Numbered from the stretch's first letter, positions 1 through 8,809 are shown. The stretch is DNA of 50,008 bases from Acetobacteraceae bacterium AT-5844 (GCA_000245075.1 JH599966.1:1-50008), one strand, 5' to 3'. The notes: generated from the letters alone by a model not told the origin. Made by a program: numbers and translations.

Positions 1-1182
1 TCCACCCTCACCATCTCCATCCATGGGGCCGATGACCCGGATAGGTTGAGCTTTGCCAATGCCGAGCGGGCGGTCGTTGCCGATTTAGGAAGCAGGGAAT
101 GGAGCCACCCCATCGCCCTCATGCCCTTTGGGGACTCCATGACCTATGGCTGGCGGCTTGAGGATGATCGAGGAAATTACGGCGATTCAGACGGGTACCG
201 TAACCCGCTTTGGTGGAATTTCGCGGAACAGCACATGCTGGTCGACTTTATCGGCCCGCAGGATTCCGGTTCAGCCAAGCTTCCAAGCCCTGATCATGCC
301 GCCTTTCCCGGTGAGAGAGCAGACCAGCTCGCACTGCGCGTCGATGACCTGATGCAAATGTTTTCGGGCGTTCTGGCTGAAGGAGACCCGGCTGCCGTCC
401 TGCTCATGGCTGGCACCAACGATATCACACAGGAGGTTGAGCCGCAGAAGACCATCGGGCAGGAAATTCGCGCTATGCTCGACTCCATTGCGCAGGCGAG
501 CCCGCTTATTCACGTCTATGTCGCAACCCTGACGCCTGTATCTGCGGATCATGCGAATCCGTGGAACGTCGTTGAAGTGAACGAGGTGATCACGGCGACG
601 GTCCAGCGGGCCAAGGCCGAAGGCCTGAATGTCAGCCTGGTGTCGATGGACAACATCACGCTCGCTGATCTCTATGAAGGCAAGCATCCCAGCGAGGCTG
701 GTTATACCAAAATGGCGTCAAACTGGTTCGAAGCCATTTTGGACACGCAACCGTCGGTAGGAGGAACACCCGGTGGAGATGCACGCTCCATCGATGCCGC
801 GGTCCGCGACGTGGTCGGCAGCGACTTCAATGACCTGCTCGTCGGAGATTCAGGCGAAAACCTGTTGAGCGGTGGGGAGGGGAATGATCGGCTGCTGGGC
901 GGCGGCGGCACGGATGTACTCATAGGTGGTGCCGGTTATGACCAGTTTGCCTTCGAAGCGGCCCCTGGAAATGTCACGGTGGCCGATTTCAGCGTGGAGG
1001 ATTCAGATTCTCTGATCTTCCTGAAATTTCCGAGCCTCAACACGTTCTCGGATATCGCCGAACAGGTCACGCATGCTGGCGATGATACTGTCATCGACCT
1101 GCACGGTATCGGTTACGATCTGAAGATCACTTTGACGGGCTTTACTGGTGCTCTCAACGACAACAACGTCTGGTTTGCCTGA
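1..1182 (+). CDS. SGNH/GDSL hydrolase with C-terminal RTX calcium-binding repeats (5' partial)
   Basis: The frame is open from the first base of the window, so the true start lies upstream. A TTG at 46 exists but has no reason to be the start. An SGNH hydrolase domain covers about residues 35-245 of the visible part. Block I is FGDSMTYGW with Ser46, block III is GTND at 138-141, and the block V histidine is His229 in EGKHPSEAGY. The residue three before this histidine is Glu rather than the usual Asp, a conservative but unusual change. Residues 270-318 hold glycine/aspartate nonapeptide repeats of the RTX type (GGEGNDRLLGGGGTDVLIGG), which bind calcium and mark proteins secreted by type I systems. 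The C-terminus is beta-rich, as expected for an RTX secretion signal. Inference: a secreted esterase or lipase-like enzyme acting on sugar or lipid esters. No secretion genes are adjacent in the window. Confidence 0.85.
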   Translation, partial: STLTISIHGADDPDRLSFANAERAVVADLGSREWSHPIALMPFGDSMTYGWRLEDDRGNYGDSDGYRNPLWWNFAEQHMLVDFIGPQDSGSAKLPSPDHAAFPGERADQLALRVDDLMQMFSGVLAEGDPAAVLLMAGTNDITQEVEPQKTIGQEIRAMLDSIAQASPLIHVYVATLTPVSADHANPWNVVEVNEVITATVQRAKAEGLNVSLVSMDNITLADLYEGKHPSEAGYTKMASNWFEAILDTQPSVGGTPGGDARSIDAAVRDVVGSDFNDLLVGDSGENLLSGGEGNDRLLGGGGTDVLIGGAGYDQFAFEAAPGNVTVADFSVEDSDSLIFLKFPSLNTFSDIAEQVTHAGDDTVIDLHGIGYDLKITLTGFTGALNDNNVWFA

Positions 1183-1411
1183 TGCCTCCGACCAACGCGG
1201 CAAGCGCTGCTCGCGCATAGGTCAACGCAACTTTCTTACAATTGTCCAGTTGTGCCACAGTGCCTGACAGCTTGCCTCCCAGCTCGAGGAGGGTGGGGCG
1301 TTTCCGGAGCGGGAAATCGCCGCCCCAGCCGAATATGGCCTGGCCTCTCCCCTCGCTACATTCCCCGGCCAGAGGATAACCTGCGGGCGGAACCTTACTG
1401 AGGAGCTAGAC

Positions 1412-1807
1412 GTGGAGATTGCTATCACTCCACTGGTGGAGCGCGTCGAGGCCCGGCTGGACCGGATCGGCTTACCAGAAGCGGAGGTGATGCGAACGGC
1501 TGGCTTGCCTACGGATCTGCTGGACCAACTGCGCGCAGGCAAGCCTGTCGTGCCTCGAGGGCAGCGACTGGTGCGGTTGGCCGAGGCGCTGGGGACCAGC
1601 GTCGCCTATCTGGTAGGGCTTGACCCAGATGCCGTGCCGCCCTCCGAATTGCTGGAAGAGGACCAGGGGCAACTTGGCCTGCTGGCCGGCGACGAAGAGG
1701 CGCTGCTGCGCGCCTATCGCCGGCTGGATGTGCCAAGCCGGGCCGCGCTGCAACTGGTGGTGCAAAGGATGGCGGGACCCGAGGCGGATAAGAAGGGCCG
1801 CTCCTGA
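1412..1807 (+). CDS. Small XRE-like helix-turn-helix regulator
   Basis: A 131-residue protein starting at GTG, with AGGAG at 1401-1405 six bases upstream, which fixes the start. Residues 1-70 look like a Cro/C1-type helix-turn-helix: a first helix (ITPLVERVEARLDRIGL), a helix-turn-helix segment (AEVMRTAGLPTDLLDQLRAG) and a fourth segment ending in LAEALGTSVAYLVGLDP. The last part is the typical end of XRE domains, where a gene tests whether a position in a helix is preserved. The C-terminal 60 residues are acidic then basic, with an ALLRAYRRLDVPSRAALQ segment often seen in small phage-repressor-like regulators. No partner gene is adjacent, so the target is unknown. Confident as a gene and as a DNA-binding protein; no specific function can be assigned. 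Confidence 0.75.
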   Translation: MEIAITPLVERVEARLDRIGLPEAEVMRTAGLPTDLLDQLRAGKPVVPRGQRLVRLAEALGTSVAYLVGLDPDAVPPSELLEEDQGQLGLLAGDEEALLRAYRRLDVPSRAALQLVVQRMAGPEADKKGRS

Positions 1808-2593
1808 GGAAGCACCAGCCGCGGAGTCTGCGCCTGCCTCGTTATGGTCCTGAATCCGCTGCACCGTTTCCCCCGGCAAGGCTGTCAGCGCGGCTGATCA
1901 GGATCGGCCGGCAAGAGCAAACCGCCCGTTCGGGCCTGCTTGCTTGCCGACATGGCCGTTTTATTCATTGGCCGGGTTGTAGCCGGTATTCCCAGGCTTC
2001 TTTTTGCAATAGCCAGGCATGTGCAGCACCGGCACTGGCCTTGCCATCTTCAAATTGTGAGGATGCCGGGAGCTACCGGCGCAGCGATGACAAATGCTGA
2101 CTTGCTTCGCCGAAGGGGCATGGCGAGATGGAGAGGCCAGGTTCCGGCCTCGGCAACTCCACAAAATGCGCCGACGCGGGTGGCCGCATGTGACGCAGTC
2201 TACTGAGGGCCGCTTCCCCCGGAGCGGCCCTTTTGTAGGCAGGGCGCTTAACGCTTCCGGCATGGACGGGGCCTCGGTCGCTGCGGCGCACTCTTTCCAA
2301 GCCAAGACGCAGCGGGACCATTCGAATCGTCACCTTGCAGCAGAGCTAGGTGTCTTTCCCACCCCGCCCGTCCGTCTTTAGCGGAGACACCGCTCCACCA
2401 GGGCCGGCTGCGCGATACCAGCATCCTCACGTTGCCCATAAACGGTGATCCCAAGCATCTCTCTCGGCCCCTCGCGCGTTTTGCGAATACTCGCAGAACG
2501 GCCTTGTTTTGCGGGGAAGATCCTGCCCAACAGAGGAGGCCCTACCCCGCCCACCGACACTACGGACCGCAATGCTTCTGCTTTTAGGGTGCC
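1808..2593. other. Long intergenic stretch with one terminator
   Basis: Nearly 800 bases with no convincing gene. The only clear signal is the hairpin terminator at 2207-2234. A plus-strand frame ends directly in front of it (1940-2206), and a minus-strand frame (1961-2305) ends in a small Lys/Pro/Gly-rich tail, PGYCKKKPGNTGYNPANE. Neither has a ribosome site or recognisable family, so neither is called. The position of the terminator suggests that an unrecognised short transcript ends here. Confidence 0.5.
2207..2234 (+). terminator. Rho-independent terminator
   Basis: Perfect 8-bp stem GGGCCGCT (2207-2214) and AGCGGCCC (2223-2230) with an 8-base loop, followed directly by TTTT. It points along the plus strand. 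No recognised gene ends within 390 bases upstream; the XRE-like gene stops at 1807. Confidence 0.75.
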
Positions 2594-2842
2594 ATGAAAA
2601 AACAAATCGGAAGGGACGGAGTAGCCGTAACGGGGCCTGAAGAGTGGCCGTTTCTGCAAGGGCGAGACGGGCACCTGGTGCCGATTCCGCCGGACCACAT
2701 GGTGATGGAAGGCCAGGATGGGCGTATCGTTCCCGTCCCTCTTGGCTACATGGTGATGGAGGGCCCCGATGGCCGCGTCGTCGCGGTGCCACCCGGCAGG
2801 TTGGCCTATCCGAACAGGAAGGGGCGGATCGAAATTCTGTAA
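2594..2842 (+). CDS. 82-aa protein with three ~20-residue internal repeats
   Basis: Starts at ATG with AGGGTG just upstream. The protein is largely three imperfect copies of a unit of about 19-20 residues: LQGRDGHLVPIPPDH, then MVMEGQDGRIVPVPLGY, then MVMEGPDGRVVAVPPGR. The conserved core is G-x-DG-x-(L/I/V)-V-x-(V/I)-P. A charged N-terminus (MKKQIGRDG) and a basic tail flank the repeats. There is no signal peptide or membrane segment. The G-x-DG-h-V-x-V-P pattern suggests short beta-hairpins, possibly a small solenoid, but this is inference. I do not recognise the family. The repeat conservation at the protein level supports it being translated. Confidence 0.6.
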   Translation: MKKQIGRDGVAVTGPEEWPFLQGRDGHLVPIPPDHMVMEGQDGRIVPVPLGYMVMEGPDGRVVAVPPGRLAYPNRKGRIEIL

Positions 2843-2934
2843 GCGAATTTCACCGAACGTAAGGCTCGGTAAGTTGTTCGCAGGAAAAGCTCATTTTCGT
2901 TGTACAAACCGGAATAAGGCTTAGCGTCAGCCTC

Positions 2935-3144
2935 ATGATGGGCGCTGACCTTCATGATCGGGAACTGGACGCCTTATGGGCGCAGCATCTCGAGGGGCGT
3001 GATCCCCCGCCAAGCACTCTGGTGCAGTTCACCCTGGCCGGCCCTCGGATCATTGTGCGTGATGGGACGAGCCGGCACGTCTGGGTCAGGGAAAGCAAAT
3101 CCACCGGCGAGCGCCGCTGGAAGAAGACGCTGATCCTGGGATAA
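2935..3144 (+). CDS. Hypothetical 69-aa protein
   Basis: A short soluble protein with an acidic N-terminus (DLHDRELDALWAQHLEG), a central beta-like segment (LVQFTLAGPRIIVRDG) and a basic C-terminus (STGERRWKKTLILG). Two adjacent ATG codons (2935 and 2938) are possible starts. No good ribosome-binding sequence is visible before either, which lowers confidence. It follows the 82-aa repeat protein on the same strand by 92 bases and faces the DapA-family gene. No family recognised. Confidence 0.4.
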   Translation: MMGADLHDRELDALWAQHLEGRDPPPSTLVQFTLAGPRIIVRDGTSRHVWVRESKSTGERRWKKTLILG

Positions 3145-3345
3145 TAGTTCCGCTTCTGGCTTCCTGCGGCCCAGGCAACTCAAGGCTTCGGCCAGGGAAC
3201 TGTGGCGCCCCGGGCTCCAGGAAAGGCTCCGGCCGCTCAAGGCCGTAGCGAAGAGTCTGGCGACCAGTGCCATAACCCGCCGTCCTGCAGCCAGTGTCTA
3301 CTCGCAGCCGCTGCTTTGACACGATGCCACCGATCAGGGGGAGGC

Positions 3346-4389
3346 TCATCGGAAATGGACGTCATCCATTTCCGCGGCTGACAATCCATAAGCCACGCCA
3401 GATCGGAAGCCTGCGGGATCCTTAGCTCTGCTCCCATTCAGGTTCGCGCCGTGCTTACGGTGCATCATGGAGCGGGCGAGGGAGTCCTCCACCAGGATCA
3501 ATTCGCCGAAGATCCCCTCAAGCTCAGCCAGTACCTTGTCACTCGCTCTCACCAGCGGAAGCCGTGGCTTCCAGTCGCACAACCCGAGCAGGCCCAGGGC
3601 TCCCTTCACGGGAACCGGGTTTGTCTCGATGAACAGCGCTCGATGCAGAGGAGCCAGCCAATCGCGCAGCTGCGCAGCTCGATCGAAGTCACGCTCGAAC
3701 CAGGCTTCCTGCATGCCAGAGCACAGCGCGGGCGTGATGTTGCCCGTCACGGAGATACAGCCGGTGCCCCCCATGGAGAGATGCGCGAGCGCCGTTGCAT
3801 CATCTCCCGACAATTGCTGCAGATCCGCACCGCAAAGGCGGCGAAGGTTTGCCGGGCGGGCGAGGTCCGCCGTGGCGTCCTTGATCGCGATGATGACGCC
3901 ATCTTCAAACAATCTGGCGATGGTCTCATCGTCGAACCGCACCCCGACGCGCGAAGGTACGTCGTAGAGGATGACCGGCAGGCCAGAGGCGCCGCTGATC
4001 GCACGCAGATGCGCGCGCATGCCGTCCTGTGAGGGCTTGACGTAGGGCGGTGCGGCGCACAGCAGCGCTGACGCGCCGCATTTCCCGGCCGCCTCCGCCA
4101 TGGCGACAGCCGCCTGTGTACACGGTGCTCCGATGCCGGCGATCACCGGCACCCTCTTGCCGACGGCTTCATCGACATGGTGGATCGCCCGGCCCTGTTC
4201 ATCAGGTGTCATGGACGCGGCCTCGCCCGTGCTGCCGCAGACGACAACGCCCACAGCTCCACGGCTGACAACCCGCTCCGCGAGGCGGCCAAGGGCGGAC
4301 TCGTCCAGTTCACCATCGCCAGCGCGGAACGGCGTAACAAGCGCGGGAATCGAGCCGCGCAGGATCAAGGATTGATGGCGCATCAGCAT
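3346..4389 (-). CDS. DapA-family (dihydrodipicolinate synthase-like) lyase/aldolase
   Basis: A 347-residue class I aldolase of the DHDPS/N-acetylneuraminate lyase superfamily, a TIM barrel. Visible motifs are CGSTGE (51-56, substrate carboxylate binding), Tyr142 in LYDVPSRVG and the Schiff-base Lys170 in AIKDAT. A glycine-rich GTGCISVTGN segment follows. It condenses or cleaves pyruvate with an aldehyde; the true substrate cannot be read from sequence, and DHDPS itself is one option. The protein is about 50 residues longer than the usual 290-300: after residue ~298 it has an unrelated-looking tail. The start at 4389 has GAGG seven bases upstream, and the methyltransferase-like gene ends only 10 bases before, so the two are probably co-transcribed. 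It lacks dap neighbours, so a catabolic role is as likely as lysine synthesis. Confidence 0.85.
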   Translation of the reverse strand: MLMRHQSLILRGSIPALVTPFRAGDGELDESALGRLAERVVSRGAVGVVVCGSTGEAASMTPDEQGRAIHHVDEAVGKRVPVIAGIGAPCTQAAVAMAEAAGKCGASALLCAAPPYVKPSQDGMRAHLRAISGASGLPVILYDVPSRVGVRFDDETIARLFEDGVIIAIKDATADLARPANLRRLCGADLQQLSGDDATALAHLSMGGTGCISVTGNITPALCSGMQEAWFERDFDRAAQLRDWLAPLHRALFIETNPVPVKGALGLLGLCDWKPRLPLVRASDKVLAELEGIFGELILVEDSLARSMMHRKHGANLNGSRAKDPAGFRSGVAYGLSAAEMDDVHFR

Positions 4390-4399
4390 CGTCCGGGCC

Positions 4400-4945
4400 T
4401 CAAGCCGAAGGAACGGCAGCCGCGAAGCGGCCGGTTACCACCAGGGTATGGCCCTTCGCCCGCCGCAGGCGCACACAGGCGTAGCCCAGCGCGTTCAGGC
4501 GTGCGACCAGGCTGCGTGCCAGCCGTACCGTTCCAACGCCCAGGAGCCGCATCGCGAGCCGTCCTTCATGGGCGCCATGCAGCAAGGCTTTCCGGGCGCA
4601 GAAGGCAATCTCCTCCGCCTGTTCCAGAGAGCAGACGCGCGGGGCAACAACCACCTCGGCCGCCTCCGGATGCGCCGGCGCTTTGGCGACACCCATGGCA
4701 GAACGGCAGCCGCGGCGCACGGATGCGCAGAGAAGATCGGCTGTCGTACCGCCAACCACCAGCACACGGTCATCCGTCGACGCCCCAACTTCGTCGAGCA
4801 GGCCGCCGTCATCCTCAGACGATTGGCTCATGATGTGATGGATACGTGCAGGTCGGCTCAGTAAAGTCATCGTTGTGTCCAGCGAACTATGGTCGTCAAC
4901 GATGTCGGCCTTGCTGGCCTTGGTCACGTCAGTAGAAACGAGCAT
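4400..4945 (-). CDS. Degenerate methyltransferase-like (Rossmann) protein
   Basis: The chosen start is the ATG at 4945 because GGAGG lies five bases upstream (4951-4955); a longer frame to 5026 lacks such a site. The product has 181 residues. The central part, DDRVLVVGGTTADLLCASVR, resembles the first strand and glycine loop of class I SAM-dependent methyltransferases. Later segments (EVVVAPRVCS, GRLAMRLLGVG and a C-terminal antiparallel pair) fit a shortened version of that fold. The canonical acidic residue after strand 2 is not obvious, so catalysis is doubtful. It sits 10 bases upstream of the DapA-family gene and is probably its operon partner. A methyltransferase-like role is inference from fold pattern only. 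Confidence 0.6.
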   Translation of the reverse strand: MLVSTDVTKASKADIVDDHSSLDTTMTLLSRPARIHHIMSQSSEDDGGLLDEVGASTDDRVLVVGGTTADLLCASVRRGCRSAMGVAKAPAHPEAAEVVVAPRVCSLEQAEEIAFCARKALLHGAHEGRLAMRLLGVGTVRLARSLVARLNALGYACVRLRRAKGHTLVVTGRFAAAVPSA

Positions 4946-5037
4946 GGGAACCTCCACGCCGCAGTTCTGCTCGCCCTTTGCATAAAGAAGCGATAGCGAT
5001 TCTGGACAATAGTTATAAAAAACCAATCAAGAGGCCA

Positions 5038-5313
5038 TTAGTCCAGCGATACGGCGCGGGCGATCAAGCCGATGGTCGAATAGGCGGCAGCCTCGTCCCA
5101 GTTCGTCATACGACGGTCGAGCATGGGTTCCCGTATGGCCGCTGCCAGGAACACGCAGCAGGTTGCAGTCAGGAATGACAGGTAGGAGAAAGTTTGCCAT
5201 TCACCTTGTGGGCCCGGATAGATAGCCGAAAGTATGGCGATGCATCCGAACCGAACGGCGAAGCGCCCCAACACCTGAAGAAATTCCATGGCTGAAGGGA
5301 GCAAAAGGCGCAT
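5038..5313 (-). CDS. Small membrane protein, unknown function
   Basis: A 91-residue protein with two hydrophobic stretches, about residues 12-31 (VLGRFAVRFGCIAILSAIY) and 42-60 (FSYLSFLTATCCVFLAAAI). They are joined by a short polar turn and followed by a charged tail (REPMLDRRMTNWDEAAAYST). A two-pass inner membrane hairpin is likely. The start at 5313 is preferred over an internal ATG at 5289, although ribosome sites are weak for both. It lies downstream of the TorF-like gene on the same strand, with a hairpin between, so it may be a separate transcript. Family not recognised. Confidence 0.5.
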   Translation of the reverse strand: MRLLLPSAMEFLQVLGRFAVRFGCIAILSAIYPGPQGEWQTFSYLSFLTATCCVFLAAAIREPMLDRRMTNWDEAAAYSTIGLIARAVSLD

Positions 5314-5329
5314 TCCCTCGTATTCCTGC

Positions 5330-5358
5330 CCTGCCGCTGCACGGGGAGCCGCGGCAGG
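5330..5358 (-). terminator. Hairpin downstream of the porin gene, terminator-like
   Basis: Inverted repeat CCTGCCGC (5330-5337) and GCGGCAGG (5351-5358) with a 13-base loop, starting 9 bases after the TorF-like stop codon. It has no run of T on the minus strand, so termination is not certain. Confidence 0.4.
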
Positions 5359-5367
5359 ATTAGTAAA

Positions 5368-6117
5368 TCAGAATCGGCGACTCAGCGTGACCATCACCCG
5401 GTCGTCGCAGACCTTCTGGCCGCCGGAGCAGTGGCTCTGGGAAATGTCGGTGCCGTAGTAACCGACCGCCAGAGTGACGCCCGCCGCCACGTCTCGCGAG
5501 ATGCTGGCGGACCATGTGGCGTAGTCTGGCGTGCCGAAGCGTGGCTCATGCTCGATCCACTGGTAGCCGAACCGGGCAGATGCCGTGAAACCCAGCGGCA
5601 AGGCAACGTCCGCCCCACCTTCCAGGTACACGCCCGTGCCGGACTGGCCGAAGAAGTCAGGAGACACATACGCGCCGCCGACAACAGTGACCGTGTCGAT
5701 GACCTTGCTCGCCTTCAGCGCGCCCTCGAAGTAGTCGATGTTGTAGCCGCCGGAAGGCCGGTTATAGCCGGGGTAGCTGTAGTAAATGGCCCCGATGTCC
5801 CAGGCAATTCCAAGGGCCTCGAACCTGTAGCCAGCCAGCAGGTCCAGCTCCTGCCGTGCATTGGTGCCGGCAAACGCCACGTTGCTGGCGAAGGCGCCGA
5901 TATACACGCCGCTGTCGTGCAGCGCTTCCACCGTTGCCTGGATAGCCGGGCGGTTGCGGGTCTGGCTGATGCCACGGAACAGATAGTCGCTCGACACTGC
6001 CGGCGTCGCCGTGAGCGAGAGGTCAAGCGCCTCGATCCTCATTTGCGCGGAGGCAGCAACGGGGACGAGAAGAGCGGCAGCCACAGCGAGGCCCGCCGCG
6101 GAAGCAATACGGTTCAT
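5368..6117 (-). CDS. TorF-family putative outer-membrane porin
   Basis: A 249-residue exported beta-barrel protein. It has a Sec signal peptide (residues 1-24, ending AASA before Gln25) followed by the family hallmark near the start of the mature protein, ATPAVSSDYLFRGISQT. Alternating beta strands with many Tyr, Gly and Phe follow, and the protein ends in Phe (TLSRRF), the usual C-terminal signal for outer-membrane barrel insertion. TorF-type proteins (the family modelled as TIGR02001) are putative porins of unknown substrate. It lies 62 bases after kdpC on the same strand and may be the last gene of the kdp transcript, which would suggest an outer-membrane route for potassium. That link is inference from position. 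Confidence 0.85.
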   Translation of the reverse strand: MNRIASAAGLAVAAALLVPVAASAQMRIEALDLSLTATPAVSSDYLFRGISQTRNRPAIQATVEALHDSGVYIGAFASNVAFAGTNARQELDLLAGYRFEALGIAWDIGAIYYSYPGYNRPSGGYNIDYFEGALKASKVIDTVTVVGGAYVSPDFFGQSGTGVYLEGGADVALPLGFTASARFGYQWIEHEPRFGTPDYATWSASISRDVAAGVTLAVGYYGTDISQSHCSGGQKVCDDRVMVTLSRRF

Positions 6118-6179
6118 GATGTGATCCGGGATAAGGAAGGAATATCTGAGGAAAGGGCCGCCGCAACGGCCCCGCCCCT

Positions 6180-6731
6180 TCAGCGCAGTGCGTCGAGCGC
6201 CATGTTCAACCGCAATACGTTGACACGCGGCTCACCCAGCAGGCCGAACTCGCGGCCTTCGGTGTGTTCCTGCAGCAGACCCAGCACGCGGGCCTCCGGC
6301 AAATTACGCGCGGCGGCGATGCGCGGTACCTGCCGCGCCGCGTTCTCCGGGCTGATATGCGGGTCAAGGCCCGAGCCGGAGGCGGTGACGGCATCAGCCG
6401 GCACCGGCTGTAGCCCTGCGGCGGCCACGCGCTCGCGCACGGCGTCGGCCAGCTTGGCGCTGGTCGGTCCTTGCTGAGAGGCGGCAGCGGCGCTGGCATC
6501 ATAGCCGCTCCCGGCTGCCGAAGGGCGCGGGTGGAAGTAGCGGGCATCGGCAAAGGCCTGGCCGATCAGTTCCGAGCCGATCACCTGCCCGTCCCGCACC
6601 AGCAGGCTGCCGCCCGCCTGGGCAGGAAAGACGGCGCCGGCGATGCCCGTCATGGCGGCCGGCGCGGCCAGGCCCAGCAGGGCAGTGAACAGCACCACCG
6701 TGGTGGCAGCAGGGCGAAGAATGCCGGTCAT
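6180..6731 (-). CDS. kdpC: Potassium-transporting ATPase subunit KdpC
   Basis: A 183-residue protein, close to the usual 185-195. One N-terminal membrane helix (residues 8-30) is followed by a periplasmic domain. The conserved regions are VIGSELIGQAF, YFHPRPSAAGSGYDA, the SGSGLDPHISP motif and VLGLLQEHTEGREFG. KdpC stabilises the KdpFABC complex and assists potassium binding by KdpA. It starts three bases after the kdpB stop, so translation is probably coupled. Confidence 0.97.
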   Translation of the reverse strand: MTGILRPAATTVVLFTALLGLAAPAAMTGIAGAVFPAQAGGSLLVRDGQVIGSELIGQAFADARYFHPRPSAAGSGYDASAAAASQQGPTSAKLADAVRERVAAAGLQPVPADAVTASGSGLDPHISPENAARQVPRIAAARNLPEARVLGLLQEHTEGREFGLLGEPRVNVLRLNMALDALR

Positions 6732-6734
6732 GGT

Positions 6735-8798
6735 TCAGGCAACCCCCAGCAGGACGAGGATGAGGTCGATGATCTTGATGCCGATGAAGGGCGCGACGAT
6801 GCCGCCCAGCCCGTAGATCAGCAGGTTGCGGCGCAGCAGCGCCGCGGCGCCGGTCGGCCTGTAGCGCACGCCACGCAGCGCCAGCGGCACCAGCGCCACG
6901 ATGATCAGTGCGTTGAAGATGACAGCCGAGAGGATGGCGCTTTCCGGGCTCGCTAGGCGCATGACGTTCAGCGCACCAAGCTCGGGATAGGATGCCACGA
7001 AGATGGCCGGCAGGATGGCGAAATACTTGGCCACATCATTGGCGATGGAAAAGGTGGTCAGCGCGCCGCGGGTGATCAGCAGCTGCTTGCCGATCTCCAC
7101 CACCTCGATCAGCTTGGTCGGGTCGCTGTCCAGGTCCACCATGTTGCCGGCCTCGCGTGCGGCCTGCGTGCCGGTCTGCATGGCGACGCCGACATCGGCC
7201 TGCGCCAGCGCCGGCGCGTCATTGGTGCCATCGCCCGCCATGGCAACGAGGCGGCCTTCCGCCTGCGCTTCCCGGATGTAGCGCAGCTTGTCCTGCGGCG
7301 TGGCCTCGGCGATGAAATCGTCTACGCCCGCTTCCGTCGCAATGGCGGCGGCGGTCAGGCGGTTGTCGCCCGTCACCATCACCGTGCGGATGCCCATGCG
7401 GCGCAAGGCGGCGAAACGCTCCCGTATGCCGGGCTTCACGATGTCCTTCAGCTCGATCAGCCCGAGCAGGCGCCCGTTCTGCGCCACCGCCAGCGGGGTG
7501 CCGCCTGCGCGGCCGATACGCTCCACCTCCTGCCGCACGGCCTGGGGCGCCTCGGTGCCCAGGGTCTTCAGCATCGCATCCACCGCGCCCTTGCGATAGC
7601 TGCCATCCGCCGTGTCGAGGCCGGAGATGCGGGTCTGCGCGGTGAAGGGAATGACCTTGGCGCCATCTGGCATGGCCAGACGCGGCTGGTGGTGCTTTTC
7701 CCGCGCGAAGGCAACGACGGAGCGGCCCTCGGGCGTTTCGTCGGCGAGGCTCGCCAGCAGGGCGGCCTGCGCCAGCGTGCCCGGCTCCACGCCTGGGGCG
7801 GGAATGAAGGCTGCCGCCTGGCGGTTGCCGAGGGTGATGGTGCCGGTCTTGTCCAGGAGCAGAACATCCACATCACCGGCGGCTTCCACCGCGCGGCCAG
7901 AGGTGGCCATGACGTTGAAGCGCACCAGCCGGTCCATGCCGGCGATGCCGATGGCGGAGAGCAACCCGCCGATGGTGGTCGGGATCAGCGTGATCAGTAG
8001 CGCCGCCAGCACCGGCACGGAGGGCGGCTGCCCGTTCCAGGAGGCGAGGCCCACCAGCGTGACCACCGCGATCAGGAAGATGATCGTCATGCCTGCGAGC
8101 AGGATGTCGAGCGCGATCTCGTTCGGCGTCTTTTGCCGCGAGGCGCCCTCCACCAGGCTGATCATGCGGTCGAGGAAGGTGGAGCCCGGCGCTGCCGTGA
8201 TGCGCACCACGATCCAGTCGGAAACCACGGTGGTGCCGCCGGTCACGGCGGAGCGGTCGCCGCCGCTCTCGCGGATTACCGGCGCGCTCTCGCCCGTGAC
8301 CGCTGCCTCGTTGACCGAGGCGATGCCTTCCACCACCTCGCCATCGGAGGGGATGAGATCGCCCGCCTCCACCAGCACAAGGTCGCCAACCCGCAGATCG
8401 GTAGCGGCGCGGGGCTGCCACAGGCTGCGGTCGTCCGCACGGATCAGAAGCTTGGCGCGCGCTTCCGTGCGGGCCCGGCGCAGGCTCTCCGCCCGCGCCC
8501 GGCCACGGCCCTCGGCTACCGCCTCCGCAAAGGTCGCGAAGAGTACGGTGAACCACAGCCACGCCGCGATGGCCGCCTGGAAGCCCCAGGGCTCCCCGCG
8601 AAAGGCGGCGACAGCAGCCAGGATCGTCACCAGGATCGAGATGACCTCGGTGACGAAAATGACGGGGTTACGGATCAGCTTCGCCGGATTGAGCTTCAGC
8701 AGCGCGTCCAGCGCGGCGCGGCCCAGCAGGGAACGGTCGAGCCCCATTCCGCCCGGGCTGCGCCGGGCGGTGGTAACGGTGGGTGTTGTCATGTCCAT
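6735..8798 (-). CDS. kdpB: Potassium-transporting P-type ATPase subunit KdpB
   Basis: A 687-residue P-type ATPase that energises high-affinity potassium uptake in the inner membrane. Visible motifs are the actuator-domain TGES (in [12 protein letters not shown]), the phosphorylation site DKTGTIT with Asp316, the nucleotide-domain KGAV, and the hinge [16 protein letters not shown]. Membrane helices flank these regions. The frame stays open far upstream through kdpA (to 10493), but that extension is the antisense frame of a real gene. The start at 8798 (MDMTTP) gives the normal family length, has a GAGGT site and follows the kdpA stop by 11 bases. Confidence 0.98.
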   Translation of the reverse strand: MDMTTPTVTTARRSPGGMGLDRSLLGRAALDALLKLNPAKLIRNPVIFVTEVISILVTILAAVAAFRGEPWGFQAAIAAWLWFTVLFATFAEAVAEGRGRARAESLRRARTEARAKLLIRADDRSLWQPRAATDLRVGDLVLVEAGDLIPSDGEVVEGIASVNEAAVTGESAPVIRESGGDRSAVTGGTTVVSDWIVVRITAAPGSTFLDRMISLVEGASRQKTPNEIALDILLAGMTIIFLIAVVTLVGLASWNGQPPSVPVLAALLITLIPTTIGGLLSAIGIAGMDRLVRFNVMATSGRAVEAAGDVDVLLLDKTGTITLGNRQAAAFIPAPGVEPGTLAQAALLASLADETPEGRSVVAFAREKHHQPRLAMPDGAKVIPFTAQTRISGLDTADGSYRKGAVDAMLKTLGTEAPQAVRQEVERIGRAGGTPLAVAQNGRLLGLIELKDIVKPGIRERFAALRRMGIRTVMVTGDNRLTAAAIATEAGVDDFIAEATPQDKLRYIREAQAEGRLVAMAGDGTNDAPALAQADVGVAMQTGTQAAREAGNMVDLDSDPTKLIEVVEIGKQLLITRGALTTFSIANDVAKYFAILPAIFVASYPELGALNVMRLASPESAILSAVIFNALIIVALVPLALRGVRYRPTGAAALLRRNLLIYGLGGIVAPFIGIKIIDLILVLLGVA

Positions 8799-8809
8799 GG
8801 TCGAGGACC

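Noticed and set aside
1940-2206. An 88-codon frame ending at the terminator at 2207
   Set aside because: No ribosome site, and composition is not protein-like. The end position next to a terminator is noted, but is not enough.
5431-6477. A 348-codon plus-strand frame opposite the porin and kdpC
   Set aside because: Antisense to two well-supported genes; no domain.
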